Shown in pieces: positions 6,396 to 14,714 of a stretch of 53,042 nucleotides of DNA (within the stretch, counting starts at the first letter, position 1; every line of letters begins with the position of its first letter). This stretch comes from Empedobacter falsenii (GTDB lineage Bacteria > Bacteroidota > Bacteroidia > Flavobacteriales > Weeksellaceae), in contig NZ_JAAGKM010000018.1 of assembly GCF_019308355.1 (NCBI RefSeq), positions 1 through 53,042 on the forward strand, written 5' to 3'. The translations under genes were made by a program, and so were the position numbers. Below the pieces are notes generated by a model. It did no database searches and was not told the DNA's origin. It worked only from the letters and a program-made list of their open reading frames with translations.

Positions 6396-7613
6396 TTAAA
6401 TATTTTTTGGTAAAAGTGGTTTAGTAAAAAAGTGATATCCGATAGCTACGATAACTAAAATAACTGTGGTGATTATCCAAAGTATATTAAAACCATAATC
6501 GGTAGCAATGTGAGTTCCTAAAAATGGCGAAACAATAAAGGCAATTGCAGCTGTCATTCCGTTCAATCCCATGTAAGCTCCTCGGTTATTTTTTTGCGAA
6601 CGAAAAGCTGTTACCGTTGACATCAAAGGTAAAACAAGCATTTCTCCAATAGACATTAGTCCAATTGCTAAATATAACATACCTAATGTGTGACTAAATG
6701 TGAAGATAAAATAACTAATTGCTGTGACAAATGAACCAAAAACTAAAAGTTGAGTAACTGAAAATCGTTTTTCGGTGTAATGGATCAATAACATTTCGAA
6801 TACAACAATGATTATTCCACTGAATCCCATTAATAACCCAATCTCTGTTTGTGTTAAATGAACTACATCTTTGTAAAATAATGGAAGTGTATTTAGGATT
6901 TGGAAAAATGCAATAGAGAATAATACACAAAATAAATTGAATACTAAGAAAGGTGTATCAGTGTATGCATTACGTTCTTTTTCGACAACTGTTTTATCAG
7001 AAATATTTTCTGTAGCAGCATTTCGTTCTTTTCGTCCATTGAAAAAGACAAAGAATACAATTCCTGCAACCAAGGCAGCTCCTGCATTGCAATAGAATAA
7101 TAAATCGTACGAATAATTAGATAAAAAACCTCCCATTGATGGACCAATTGAGAAACCTAAATTAACCGCCATTCTATTCAACGAAAAAGCACGAGTGATA
7201 TTTTCTTTCTTAGCATAACGCGTGATGGCAACTGAATTTGCAGGACGAAACATTTCGCTAATAATACTCAAAACAAGCATAATAACAGCAAAAGATTCTA
7301 CCGTTTTAAAATAAGGTAAAATCAAAAACATCGGAGCACTCAGAAATAAACTGATGGCTTGTACTTTAAAGTTTCCGATTTTATCTGTTATCCAACCTCC
7401 AAGCCAAGAACCAATTACAGAACCAACTCCAAAACAACTCAAAACTATTCCCGAGTTTTCTAAAGAAAATCCTAATTCGGAGATCATATAAATTCCTAAA
7501 AATGGTAAAACCATCGAACCCATTCGGTTCAACAACATTACGATGGCTAACATCCAAGATTCTTTCGAAAGTCCGCTGTAAGCGTCAATGTAAATTTTTA
7601 GAATTTTTTTCAT
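6396..7613 (-). CDS. Major facilitator superfamily transporter
   Basis: A 405-aa protein with about twelve membrane helices. The loop 2-3 motif GSWLGGWITDKIGNFK is the MFS motif A, and a charged central loop (NGRKERNAATENISDK) separates the two halves. The overall form is that of a drug- or metabolite-efflux MFS, but the substrate cannot be read from sequence. A -7 box TAACTTTG on the reverse strand (7638-7645) gives a short leader. It lies 37 bases upstream of the adenosyltransferase gene, so readthrough into the cofactor genes is possible. Confidence 0.9.
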   Translation of the reverse strand: MKKILKIYIDAYSGLSKESWMLAIVMLLNRMGSMVLPFLGIYMISELGFSLENSGIVLSCFGVGSVIGSWLGGWITDKIGNFKVQAISLFLSAPMFLILPYFKTVESFAVIMLVLSIISEMFRPANSVAITRYAKKENITRAFSLNRMAVNLGFSIGPSMGGFLSNYSYDLLFYCNAGAALVAGIVFFVFFNGRKERNAATENISDKTVVEKERNAYTDTPFLVFNLFCVLFSIAFFQILNTLPLFYKDVVHLTQTEIGLLMGFSGIIIVVFEMLLIHYTEKRFSVTQLLVFGSFVTAISYFIFTFSHTLGMLYLAIGLMSIGEMLVLPLMSTVTAFRSQKNNRGAYMGLNGMTAAIAFIVSPFLGTHIATDYGFNILWIITTVILVIVAIGYHFFTKPLLPKNI

Positions 7614-7736
7614 CTCTCAATTTTCTTTTAAGTGCTACAAAGTTAAATTCTTTTTTTACAAAAAAATGGTTATTTATCAAGGTTTCTGTTATTCTTTGAT
7701 TACTTTTGAAACCTCTTAAAAATAAATCTTACATCT

Positions 7737-8585
7737 ATGTTGTTTTACAATTTCATTCTTAAGGTTTTAATTGTCATAAATGGGCTTGGAGCGGCGTCTG
7801 GATTAGTGGTTGATAAACACTATGTTTACACGATTTCCGATGATAAAGCACATTTGTACGTTTACAATAAAAAGAAAAAAGAAGTGGATAAAGTTGATTT
7901 GAATCCAGAAGTAAAATCAAAACATATCACCAAAAAAGATAAACCAGATTTTGAAGCGATTACAAAATTTGACAATCATTTGTACATTCTTGGATCGGGC
8001 TCTAAAGAAAATCGTTTCGATTTGATTTCATATAACATCAAAACTAAAGAGGTACAAAACGATAATTATAGTTTTCTTTTGGATGAATTTTTAAAAGTTT
8101 CGAATTTATCTAAAAAAGATTTTAACATCGAAGGAATTATTACAGATGGACATTGTACATATTTTTTCAACAGAGGAAATGGTCCTGCTGGCATAAACGG
8201 AATTTATAGAGTGGGAGGCAAGATAAATGATTTGAGAGGAAAATCAATTGACTTTTTTCCAATCACTTTACCTAAAATCAACAATGAAACGACTACTTTT
8301 TCTGATGCTATTTTGGTAGATGGAAAAGTTTTGTTTACTGCAACTGTGGAATCTAAAAGTACAACTCAGTTTAATGGAGAAATAAAAGGTTCTATTATTG
8401 GCGAATTAGATTTGGCTGAGATGGAAGTTACGCGTTGGCAAAAAATTTCGGATGATAAGAAAATCGAAGGTTTAGCGTTGTATAAAGAATCTGGAAAGAA
8501 TTATACCTTGTATTTGTGCGAAGATAATGATGATGACTCCAATAAAGCGTCAATTTACATCTACAAATACCAAAAGGAAATCTAA
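7737..8585 (+). CDS. DUF6929-like beta-propeller protein
   Basis: A 282-aa protein with a hydrophobic N-terminus (FNFIL-type, about residues 3-20) running into NGLGAASGLVVDKHYVYTISDD, the start typical of DUF6929 proteins. Short Tyr/Asp-rich strands follow: KPDFEAITKFDNHLYILGSG, NIEGIITDGHCTYFFNRGN and KKIEGLALYKES. This spacing suggests a propeller-like fold resembling phytase or esterase-like propeller proteins. The family assignment is from memory of similar sequences. The first Met is only 37 bases after a Thr/Leu-rich A/T leader; no other good start is visible. Function is unknown. Confidence 0.75.
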   Translation: MLFYNFILKVLIVINGLGAASGLVVDKHYVYTISDDKAHLYVYNKKKKEVDKVDLNPEVKSKHITKKDKPDFEAITKFDNHLYILGSGSKENRFDLISYNIKTKEVQNDNYSFLLDEFLKVSNLSKKDFNIEGIITDGHCTYFFNRGNGPAGINGIYRVGGKINDLRGKSIDFFPITLPKINNETTTFSDAILVDGKVLFTATVESKSTTQFNGEIKGSIIGELDLAEMEVTRWQKISDDKKIEGLALYKESGKNYTLYLCEDNDDDSNKASIYIYKYQKEI

Positions 8586-8643
8586 TTTTTTGAATAAAGA
8601 ATTTCGAAATACGGACATCGATTTTCGATTTATTCTTAAAAAA

Positions 8644-8675
8644 TTGTGAAAGTATTTTCAAGACTATTATATTTG
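8644..8675 (+). promoter_or_regulatory. Promoter of secDF (TTG-N21-TATATTTG)
   Basis: TTG at 8644-8646 and the -7 box TATATTTG at 8668-8675 match the Bacteroidota housekeeping promoter pattern with 21 bases between. The ATG of secDF is 31 bases beyond the -7 box. Confidence 0.65.
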
Positions 8676-8706
8676 TCCGTCAAAATTTATTTATCAATTA
8701 AACATT

Positions 8707-11622
8707 ATGCGAGGAAGATGGCTCATTGCAGCATTTGCAATTATTTTAAGTCTCTTGTGTATCAGACAACTAAGTTATACTTGGTACACAACTAAAGTGG
8801 AGCATGAGGCGGCGCGCTTGGCGAGTAAGCCAGAAGACGAACCAAGAATTTTAGATAGCTTGGCTCAGCATCCTCTTGATTTGGGAATTATTAAGTACGA
8901 TTATGGGTATGCCAAAAACAATGAAATCAATTTAGGATTAGATTTGAAAGGTGGTATCAACGTAATTTTACAAGTTTCTGAAAGAGATTTAATCGAGAAT
9001 TTATCAGCGAAAAGTCAAAACCCTATGTTGGCAACGGCTTTGGATGCGACAGATAAAGCTCAAAAAACAAACGGTAACGTACCTTATGTAGAATTATTTT
9101 TTCAAGAATTTGATAAAATAAAAGGAGGAACAAAATACGCAGCTGCAGATTTGTTTGGAAACAAAAACAATGCGGATAAAATTGCGTACAATGCTTCTGA
9201 CGATCAGGTAAAAGAAGTAATCCGTAAAGATATCGAAGCTAAAGTTGCAACAGCTTATGATGTAATTAGCTCTCGTATTAATCAATTTGGTGTTGTTGAG
9301 CCAGTAATTCAACGTTTAGGTGATAAAGGTGATGGACGTATCTTGGTAGAATTACCAGGTGTTTCTGACACTGACCGTGTAAAAAAATTATTACAATCTA
9401 CAGCAAAATTAGAGTTTTGGCAAGTTGTTCGTCAAGATCCTACTGTTTTACAATACTTTTCTAGCGTTAATACAGAAAAATATAATGTAAAAAATGAGAA
9501 AGGAGAAACAATCAAAACTTTAGCAGAAGTTATGCAACCGGCTGGTTCTAACGCAAGTTTTGTTGTTAATGTAAAAGATACAGCTGTTGTAAATCGTGTG
9601 ATGCAAGACAAAGGTTTTGTACCTGGATTACCAGCAAACATTAGAGGATATAAATACTCTTGGGCGAATAAGCCAATGAATTTAGGTAAACAAGCAAATG
9701 ATAAATCTGCTCCTAAATTATTAGAGTTTTATGTCTTAAAAGGTAAAAATGGAACGCAAGAACCATTAATCGAAGGAGATAAAGTAGTTTCTGCTGCTGG
9801 TGAACGTAATCCTGGTTCTATTACAAATGAGCCTGTTGTTACAATGCAAATGAATCAAGTCGGAGCACAAGAGTGGTCTCGTATTACAGACGAGTTGAAA
9901 CCTGCAGGTCCTGGACAACCAGGTCAAGGTGTTGCAATTGTGTTAGACAATATGGTATATTCTGCACCAAACATCAGTAATCAAATTACAGGAGGTAACT
10001 CAGTTATTTCTGGAAACTTTACAATTGACGAAGCAAAAGATTTAGCAAACATTTTACAAGCAGGTTCTTTACCAGCTTCATCTAAAATCGTTTCTGCTGA
10101 GGTTGTTGGTCCATCATTAGGACAAGAAGCAATCAACAGTTCGTTAATCGCTTTTGGTTGTGCATTTGCATTAGTATTAATCTGGATGTTGTTCTACTAC
10201 AGCCGTGCAGGTATTTATGCTAACGTTGCATTAATCGTTAACTTATTATTCTTATTAGGATTTTTAGTATCACTTAAAGCTACATTATCTTTACCAGGTA
10301 TTGCCGGGATTATCTTGACATTGGTAACAGGAATGGATGCGAATATCTTGATTTACGAACGTGTAAAAGAAGAATTAAGAAAAGGAAAATCATTACGTCA
10401 AGCAGTAGATTTCGCTTATTCATGGAAAGGTGCTTTCTCTGCAATTATTGATGCCAACTCGACATCATTTATCACAGCATTAATTTTATTCTTCTTTGGT
10501 AAAGGTCCTGTTGTAGGTTTCGCAACAACGTTTATGATTGGTATTTTTACATCAACATTTACAGCGATTTTTATTACACGTTACTTTGTAGAAGGACGTT
10601 TAGTAAAAGGAAAATCTGTTCCTTTTTATACATCATTTACAGCGCACTGGTTACAAAACATTAAAGTTGACTTATTAAAAACAAGAAAAATCTCTTATGC
10701 GATTTCAATTGTTTTAACAGTAGTTGCTTTAATTTCTATTTTCACAAAAGGATTTGATATGGGTATCGAATTCCAAGGTGGACGTACATATACAGTTCGT
10801 TTTGATAAACATGTAGATCCTCAACAAATTTCTGAAAGTTTGGGTGATGTTTTCGTGTTAGATGGTGAAAAAATGATACCACAGGTGAAAACGTATGGTG
10901 GTCAAAATCAAGTAAAAATTACAACAGCATACAAGGCTGACGAAGATGGAACAAATGTAGATGATGAGATTAAAGACAAATTATATGCAGGTCTTAAATC
11001 TTATTTACCAGCGAATATGTCTGAAAAAGATTTCTCTGAAGATAATGCTACAATTGGTTTAATGTCTTCTGCAAAAGTAGGTCCTACAATTGCCGATGAT
11101 ACAACAAGAGCTTCTTACATAGCGGTTTCTTTAGCATTAGTTGCAATTTTCTTCTACTTAATCGTGATGTTCAAACGTTGGCAATTCTCATTATCAACTA
11201 TCATTGCTTTAGCGCATGACGTGGTTATTGTGTTAGGAGTTTTCTCTTTATTCAAAGGAATTTTACCTTTCAACATGGAGATCGACCAAGCGTTTATCGC
11301 GGCGATTTTGACGGTAATTGGTTATTCGATGAATGACTCGATTATTATCTTGGATCGTATTCGTGAGAATTTAACAGTTGAGAAAAACCACAACTTGTAC
11401 GATATTATTAATATTTCTACTTCAGAAACATTATCACGTACAATTAATACGTCTTTATCAACGTTCTTAATCGTATTAATCATTTTTGCATTTGGTGGAG
11501 AATCAATCAAAGGATTTATGTTTGCGAAATTAATCGGTATCGTAATTGGTACATTCTCGTCTATTTTCGTTGCATCTCCTTTATTGTACGACTTTACTAA
11601 AAAAGGTCAAATGAATAAATAA
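8707..11622 (+). CDS. secDF: Protein translocase subunit SecDF (fused)
   Basis: A single 971-aa chain joins SecD and SecF, which use the proton gradient to aid the late steps of Sec export. SecD part: first helix (about 4-22), LGLDLKGGINVIL (76-88), the large periplasmic P1 region, GNFTIDEAKDLANILQAG and GMDANILIYERVKEEL. SecF part from about residue 650: MGIEFQGGRTYTVRF, then AILTVIGYSMNDSIIILDRIREN. Twelve membrane helices are expected. The fusion is the rule in Bacteroidota. It has its own promoter and terminator, so it is probably monocistronic. A long stretch without in-frame interruption supports an intact gene. Confidence 0.98.
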   Translation: MRGRWLIAAFAIILSLLCIRQLSYTWYTTKVEHEAARLASKPEDEPRILDSLAQHPLDLGIIKYDYGYAKNNEINLGLDLKGGINVILQVSERDLIENLSAKSQNPMLATALDATDKAQKTNGNVPYVELFFQEFDKIKGGTKYAAADLFGNKNNADKIAYNASDDQVKEVIRKDIEAKVATAYDVISSRINQFGVVEPVIQRLGDKGDGRILVELPGVSDTDRVKKLLQSTAKLEFWQVVRQDPTVLQYFSSVNTEKYNVKNEKGETIKTLAEVMQPAGSNASFVVNVKDTAVVNRVMQDKGFVPGLPANIRGYKYSWANKPMNLGKQANDKSAPKLLEFYVLKGKNGTQEPLIEGDKVVSAAGERNPGSITNEPVVTMQMNQVGAQEWSRITDELKPAGPGQPGQGVAIVLDNMVYSAPNISNQITGGNSVISGNFTIDEAKDLANILQAGSLPASSKIVSAEVVGPSLGQEAINSSLIAFGCAFALVLIWMLFYYSRAGIYANVALIVNLLFLLGFLVSLKATLSLPGIAGIILTLVTGMDANILIYERVKEELRKGKSLRQAVDFAYSWKGAFSAIIDANSTSFITALILFFFGKGPVVGFATTFMIGIFTSTFTAIFITRYFVEGRLVKGKSVPFYTSFTAHWLQNIKVDLLKTRKISYAISIVLTVVALISIFTKGFDMGIEFQGGRTYTVRFDKHVDPQQISESLGDVFVLDGEKMIPQVKTYGGQNQVKITTAYKADEDGTNVDDEIKDKLYAGLKSYLPANMSEKDFSEDNATIGLMSSAKVGPTIADDTTRASYIAVSLALVAIFFYLIVMFKRWQFSLSTIIALAHDVVIVLGVFSLFKGILPFNMEIDQAFIAAILTVIGYSMNDSIIILDRIRENLTVEKNHNLYDIINISTSETLSRTINTSLSTFLIVLIIFAFGGESIKGFMFAKLIGIVIGTFSSIFVASPLLYDFTKKGQMNK

Positions 11623-11648
11623 GATTCAAATTTTAAATAAATTTTAAG

Positions 11649-11680
11649 AAAGCCATCAAAGAAATTTGATGGCTTTTTTT
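11649..11680 (+). terminator. Intrinsic terminator after secDF
   Basis: AAAGCCATCAAA-gaaa-TTTGATGGCTTT followed by a T run, 27 bases after the secDF stop. Confidence 0.92.
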
Positions 11681-11714
11681 CTTCTACTAAATTTAGATTT
11701 TATACATTTGTTTA

Positions 11715-12269
11715 GTGAATAGTTTAGTAATATACCCAGCGTTTTTAGACTTCCAGGAAGTCGTGATTATTATGGTGGTTGCTGTAGTGATTTTTGGACC
11801 AGATAAAATTCCAGAAATTGCTCGTGGTTTGGGAACTGCTGTGCGCAAATTAAAAGAAGCATCTGAAGATATCAAGCAAGAGATTATGAATCCTGTTCAG
11901 GATGTTGATCCTACAAAAGAGATTCAGAATACCATAAAAGAGTTAAATCCAATGAACGAAGTCAAAGATTCTTTTGCGAAAATTAATCCAATGGAAGATT
12001 TTCAGAAATCATTTGACGAAGTCCGTAATCCAGTAGATGAAATGCATCAAGCTATTCATCAAGACAATACAGTAAATGCAGCGTTGAAAGATGATGCACC
12101 AACTATGAAAGCTGTAGATCCTGTACAGGATTTGGAATTGGATGTGCAAGAAACAACAGAACCCGTTATAGAAAATGTGGTTGAGCCAATTGTGGAAGAA
12201 CCTGCGGTTGTTGTAGAACCAAAATCTGTAGACGAAGCATTAGGTTTAGGCGGATCAGTAAGTAGGTAA
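11715..12269 (+). CDS. Twin-arginine translocase TatA/TatB-like subunit with a long repetitive tail
   Basis: 184 aa. A short N-terminal membrane helix (about 10-27) leads into the family signature FGPDKIPEIARGLGTAVRKLKEA, the amphipathic helix of TatA/TatB. The Pro-Glu hinge favours TatA/B without deciding between them. The C-terminal two thirds are unusual, with repeated Asn-Pro-containing units: MNPVQDV, LNPMNEV, INPMEDF, RNPVDEM. The rest is acidic and Val/Glu/Pro rich. The GTG at 11715 is the only convenient start before the helix, yet a -7-like box TACATTTG (11703-11710) ends 4 bases before it, so the message would be almost leaderless. Its stop overlaps the PAP2 start by one base (TAATG). 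Confidence 0.88.
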   Translation: MNSLVIYPAFLDFQEVVIIMVVAVVIFGPDKIPEIARGLGTAVRKLKEASEDIKQEIMNPVQDVDPTKEIQNTIKELNPMNEVKDSFAKINPMEDFQKSFDEVRNPVDEMHQAIHQDNTVNAALKDDAPTMKAVDPVQDLELDVQETTEPVIENVVEPIVEEPAVVVEPKSVDEALGLGGSVSR

Positions 12270-12844
12270 TGATACAAGATTATTTTGATTGGGACGTACA
12301 AATATTTTTGTATTTCAATAATTTAGGGAATGAAAAATGGGATTGGTTTTGGTTATTAGTAACCGATAAAAAAACATGGATTCCGTTGTATGTCATCTTT
12401 CTCATCTTACTTTATGTAAAACTTGGTTGGAAAAAAACCTTATTGGCTGGAGTTTGTATTGCACTGATGATAGCGTGTGCAGATCAATTTACAAATATCT
12501 TGAAAAATTCTTTTCAACGTTTTCGCCCATGTTACACCGAATCGATTCAAGGATTATTTCGCCCGATAGATTGCGAGGGTAGAGGTAAATACGGTTTTAC
12601 TTCGGCGCATGCATCTAATCATATGGCGATTGCAATTTTTATTGGAATACTTTTGAGACGCTATTACAAATGGTTACTTTATATCTTAATTGTTTGGGCG
12701 TTAATGGTTGCTTACAGTAGAGTTTATGTCGGGGTACATTTCACAGGAGATATATTTTTCGGAACACTAATCGGAATATTTTTCTCGATTCTTTTCTTGA
12801 AATTGTATTATTTCTTAGAAAAAAAATATTTGAAGAAGAATTAG
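12269..12844 (+). CDS. PAP2-family membrane phosphatase
   Basis: A 191-aa membrane protein with the three PAP2 phosphatase motifs: KNSFQRFRP (79-87), the SAHASNH form of PSGH (112-118) and SRVYVGVHFTGD (150-161) with its catalytic His. Five or six membrane helices are expected. In this family such small proteins often dephosphorylate undecaprenyl diphosphate or other lipid phosphates; the specific substrate is inferred. The start overlaps the Tat gene stop by one base, indicating translational coupling. Confidence 0.93.
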   Translation: MIQDYFDWDVQIFLYFNNLGNEKWDWFWLLVTDKKTWIPLYVIFLILLYVKLGWKKTLLAGVCIALMIACADQFTNILKNSFQRFRPCYTESIQGLFRPIDCEGRGKYGFTSAHASNHMAIAIFIGILLRRYYKWLLYILIVWALMVAYSRVYVGVHFTGDIFFGTLIGIFFSILFLKLYYFLEKKYLKKN

Positions 12845-12863
12845 ATTCATAATAAATAAATAC

Positions 12864-12900
12864 AAAAAAAGTCTATAACAATTTGTTATAGACTTTTTTT
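12864..12900. terminator. Bidirectional intrinsic terminator
   Basis: AAAAAAAGTCTATAACA / TGTTATAGACTTTTTTT, a long perfect stem after the PAP2 gene. It can also stop transcription coming from the lipoprotein gene on the other strand. Confidence 0.92.
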
Positions 12901-12955
12901 GTATTGTCAAACTGAATTTATTTCAGTTTCTCATCCTATTTGATAAAATAAAATT

Positions 12956-13387
12956 TTATTTATAACGATCTATTATTTTAGAAATATTCTTAGTTTCTTC
13001 ATTAAATGTTTTCCAATCACAAACAGAATTTAGATTAATAGAATAAGTGCTATTATGATTGGACATACTAATATTTATTTTCCCCACATAGTCTGTGCAA
13101 AATATTTCATTTTCATATGGAGTTGTAACTATTTTATAAATATTCTCTTCCAATGCTTTTTTATCGTTCTTAGAAATTTTGAATGATTTTGTTGTGTAAT
13201 CATTGATATTCTTCCATGTTATAAATTCTATTGAATCAGAGTAATCATAAATTCTTATAGATAAATTTCTATCATCAATTGACATCGTATTATACATATA
13301 TTTTTTATTTACTTCTTTTTCTAACTTCTTTTCGCAAGAAATACTGAAAATCAATAAACTAAAAATGAACAATAAATTATATTTCAT
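12956..13387 (-). CDS. Hypothetical lipoprotein, 143 aa
   Basis: The N-terminus MKYNLLFIFSLLIFSISC is a lipoprotein signal with the acylated Cys at 18. The mature part is small, Asn/Ser/Tyr rich and probably all beta, with EFITWKNINDYTTKSF and NISMSNHNSTYSINL. I recognise no family. Like many Bacteroidota lipoproteins it may be a fast-evolving orphan. It lies immediately upstream (34 bases, same strand side) of nothing obvious: the AI-2E gene is read in the same direction toward it, so the two could share a message. Confidence 0.75.
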   Translation of the reverse strand: MKYNLLFIFSLLIFSISCEKKLEKEVNKKYMYNTMSIDDRNLSIRIYDYSDSIEFITWKNINDYTTKSFKISKNDKKALEENIYKIVTTPYENEIFCTDYVGKINISMSNHNSTYSINLNSVCDWKTFNEETKNISKIIDRYK

Positions 13388-13420
13388 AAATAGCGATAAT
13401 TATGTAAAATAGAAATCAGA

Positions 13421-14569
13421 CTATTCCAAATTCTCGTCCAACATCTTTGTTTTTTTCTTTGATTTTTTAGCTTTCTTTTTGGCTAAAAATGTATTTAAAT
13501 CATCATCAATTTCTGTAGAATCTTCATCACCCAAAAGATAACCCCAAGGTTTTAATTCAGTCACATTATCAAAAACAATTTTCATCAACGCAAGTATTGG
13601 AATCGATAATAGCATGCCCATAATTCCCCACGTCATTTCTCCAATTACTAATCCAATAATCACAATCAAAGAATTAATTTTTACTTTAGAACCTACAATT
13701 TTTGGCATCACTACATTTCCATCAATTGCATGAATTGCAATAAATGCAATTAAAACAAAGAACAATTTTGAAGCTGACATTGTGGCAAATGTGATTATTA
13801 GCGTTATAATTAATGAAATAACAATTCCTACATAGGGAACAACATTTAGAACACCAGTTAAAATAGCTAAAACAAATTTGTATTTAAGTCCAAGGATAGA
13901 AAATGCAATAAAAGATAAAATTGATACGACTAACATTTGTAAAAATAAGCCAATCAAATATTGTTTGACCATTTTTTGAATAGATGTAATGACGTTATAA
14001 ACCTGGTCGTGTGTATTTGAATTGAATGCGTAATATAAGAATTTTACTAAATGACGACGATAAATTAACAAGAAAACAATGTATAAAAAAGTGAACAAGA
14101 CTGTAACAGTCATCGATGAAACAATAGAAATTACTTTTTCGATTACAATTGTACTCGTTTCGATAGTCGTTTTGACATTCTTTGTCAAATATTCCATTTG
14201 CGCATGCGAATTAACACCAAAGGTATGGTGAATCCAATCTTGCAAATTCATAAATGCTTCTATGATTTGTTTCTGAAACGTAGGCCATTCATTTGCTATT
14301 TCAGCCATTTGTATAGCAATCAAATAGAAAATTCCTAAGATAAATGCTGCAAAAAGCAAGGTGGTAATGATACTTGAAATAACACGTGGAATGCGTAAAT
14401 ATCTTTCGAAAAATGAACAAACGGGTGCTAATAATATTGAAATTAAGAAGCCTAATATTAATGGAACTAAAATTCCTTTACCTATTATTGAAATAAATGT
14501 TAAACAAATGATTGACAATAATGTGCAAGTTAGTTTTAAATAAAAAGGCCATTTTCTAATGACTTCCAT
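13421..14569 (-). CDS. AI-2E family transporter (TqsA/PerM-like permease)
   Basis: 382 aa with about eight membrane helices: hydrophobic pairs at both ends and a large soluble part in the middle (NEWPTFQKQIIEAFMNLQDWI). The conserved GVLNVVPYVGIVISLIITL, HAIDGNVVMPKIVGSKVKIN and MGMLLSIPILALMKIVFD blocks define the AI-2E family. Members export diverse small molecules or, in some cases, exchange Na+/H+; autoinducer-2 transport should not be assumed. A Lys-rich cytoplasmic tail (AKKKAKKSKKKTKM) follows the last helix. Confidence 0.93.
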   Translation of the reverse strand: MEVIRKWPFYLKLTCTLLSIICLTFISIIGKGILVPLILGFLISILLAPVCSFFERYLRIPRVISSIITTLLFAAFILGIFYLIAIQMAEIANEWPTFQKQIIEAFMNLQDWIHHTFGVNSHAQMEYLTKNVKTTIETSTIVIEKVISIVSSMTVTVLFTFLYIVFLLIYRRHLVKFLYYAFNSNTHDQVYNVITSIQKMVKQYLIGLFLQMLVVSILSFIAFSILGLKYKFVLAILTGVLNVVPYVGIVISLIITLIITFATMSASKLFFVLIAFIAIHAIDGNVVMPKIVGSKVKINSLIVIIGLVIGEMTWGIMGMLLSIPILALMKIVFDNVTELKPWGYLLGDEDSTEIDDDLNTFLAKKKAKKSKKKTKMLDENLE

Positions 14570-14666
14570 AATTATGAGTGTTTTATTTTGACAATTTTTT
14601 AGATAAGTTGTATAAATATAGTTTTATTTCTTAAGACTTTATTTGAATCTTACGTTTATTTCAATA

Positions 14667-14695
14667 AAAAAACCACGTTATAAAAACGTGGTTTT
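14667..14695 (-). terminator. Intrinsic terminator downstream of the S46 peptidase gene
   Basis: AAAACCACGTT / AACGTGGTTTT with a short A/T loop, 20 bases beyond the stop of the S46 peptidase gene. Confidence 0.88.
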
Positions 14696-14714
14696 CAGAA
14701 TATAGTGAAAAATA

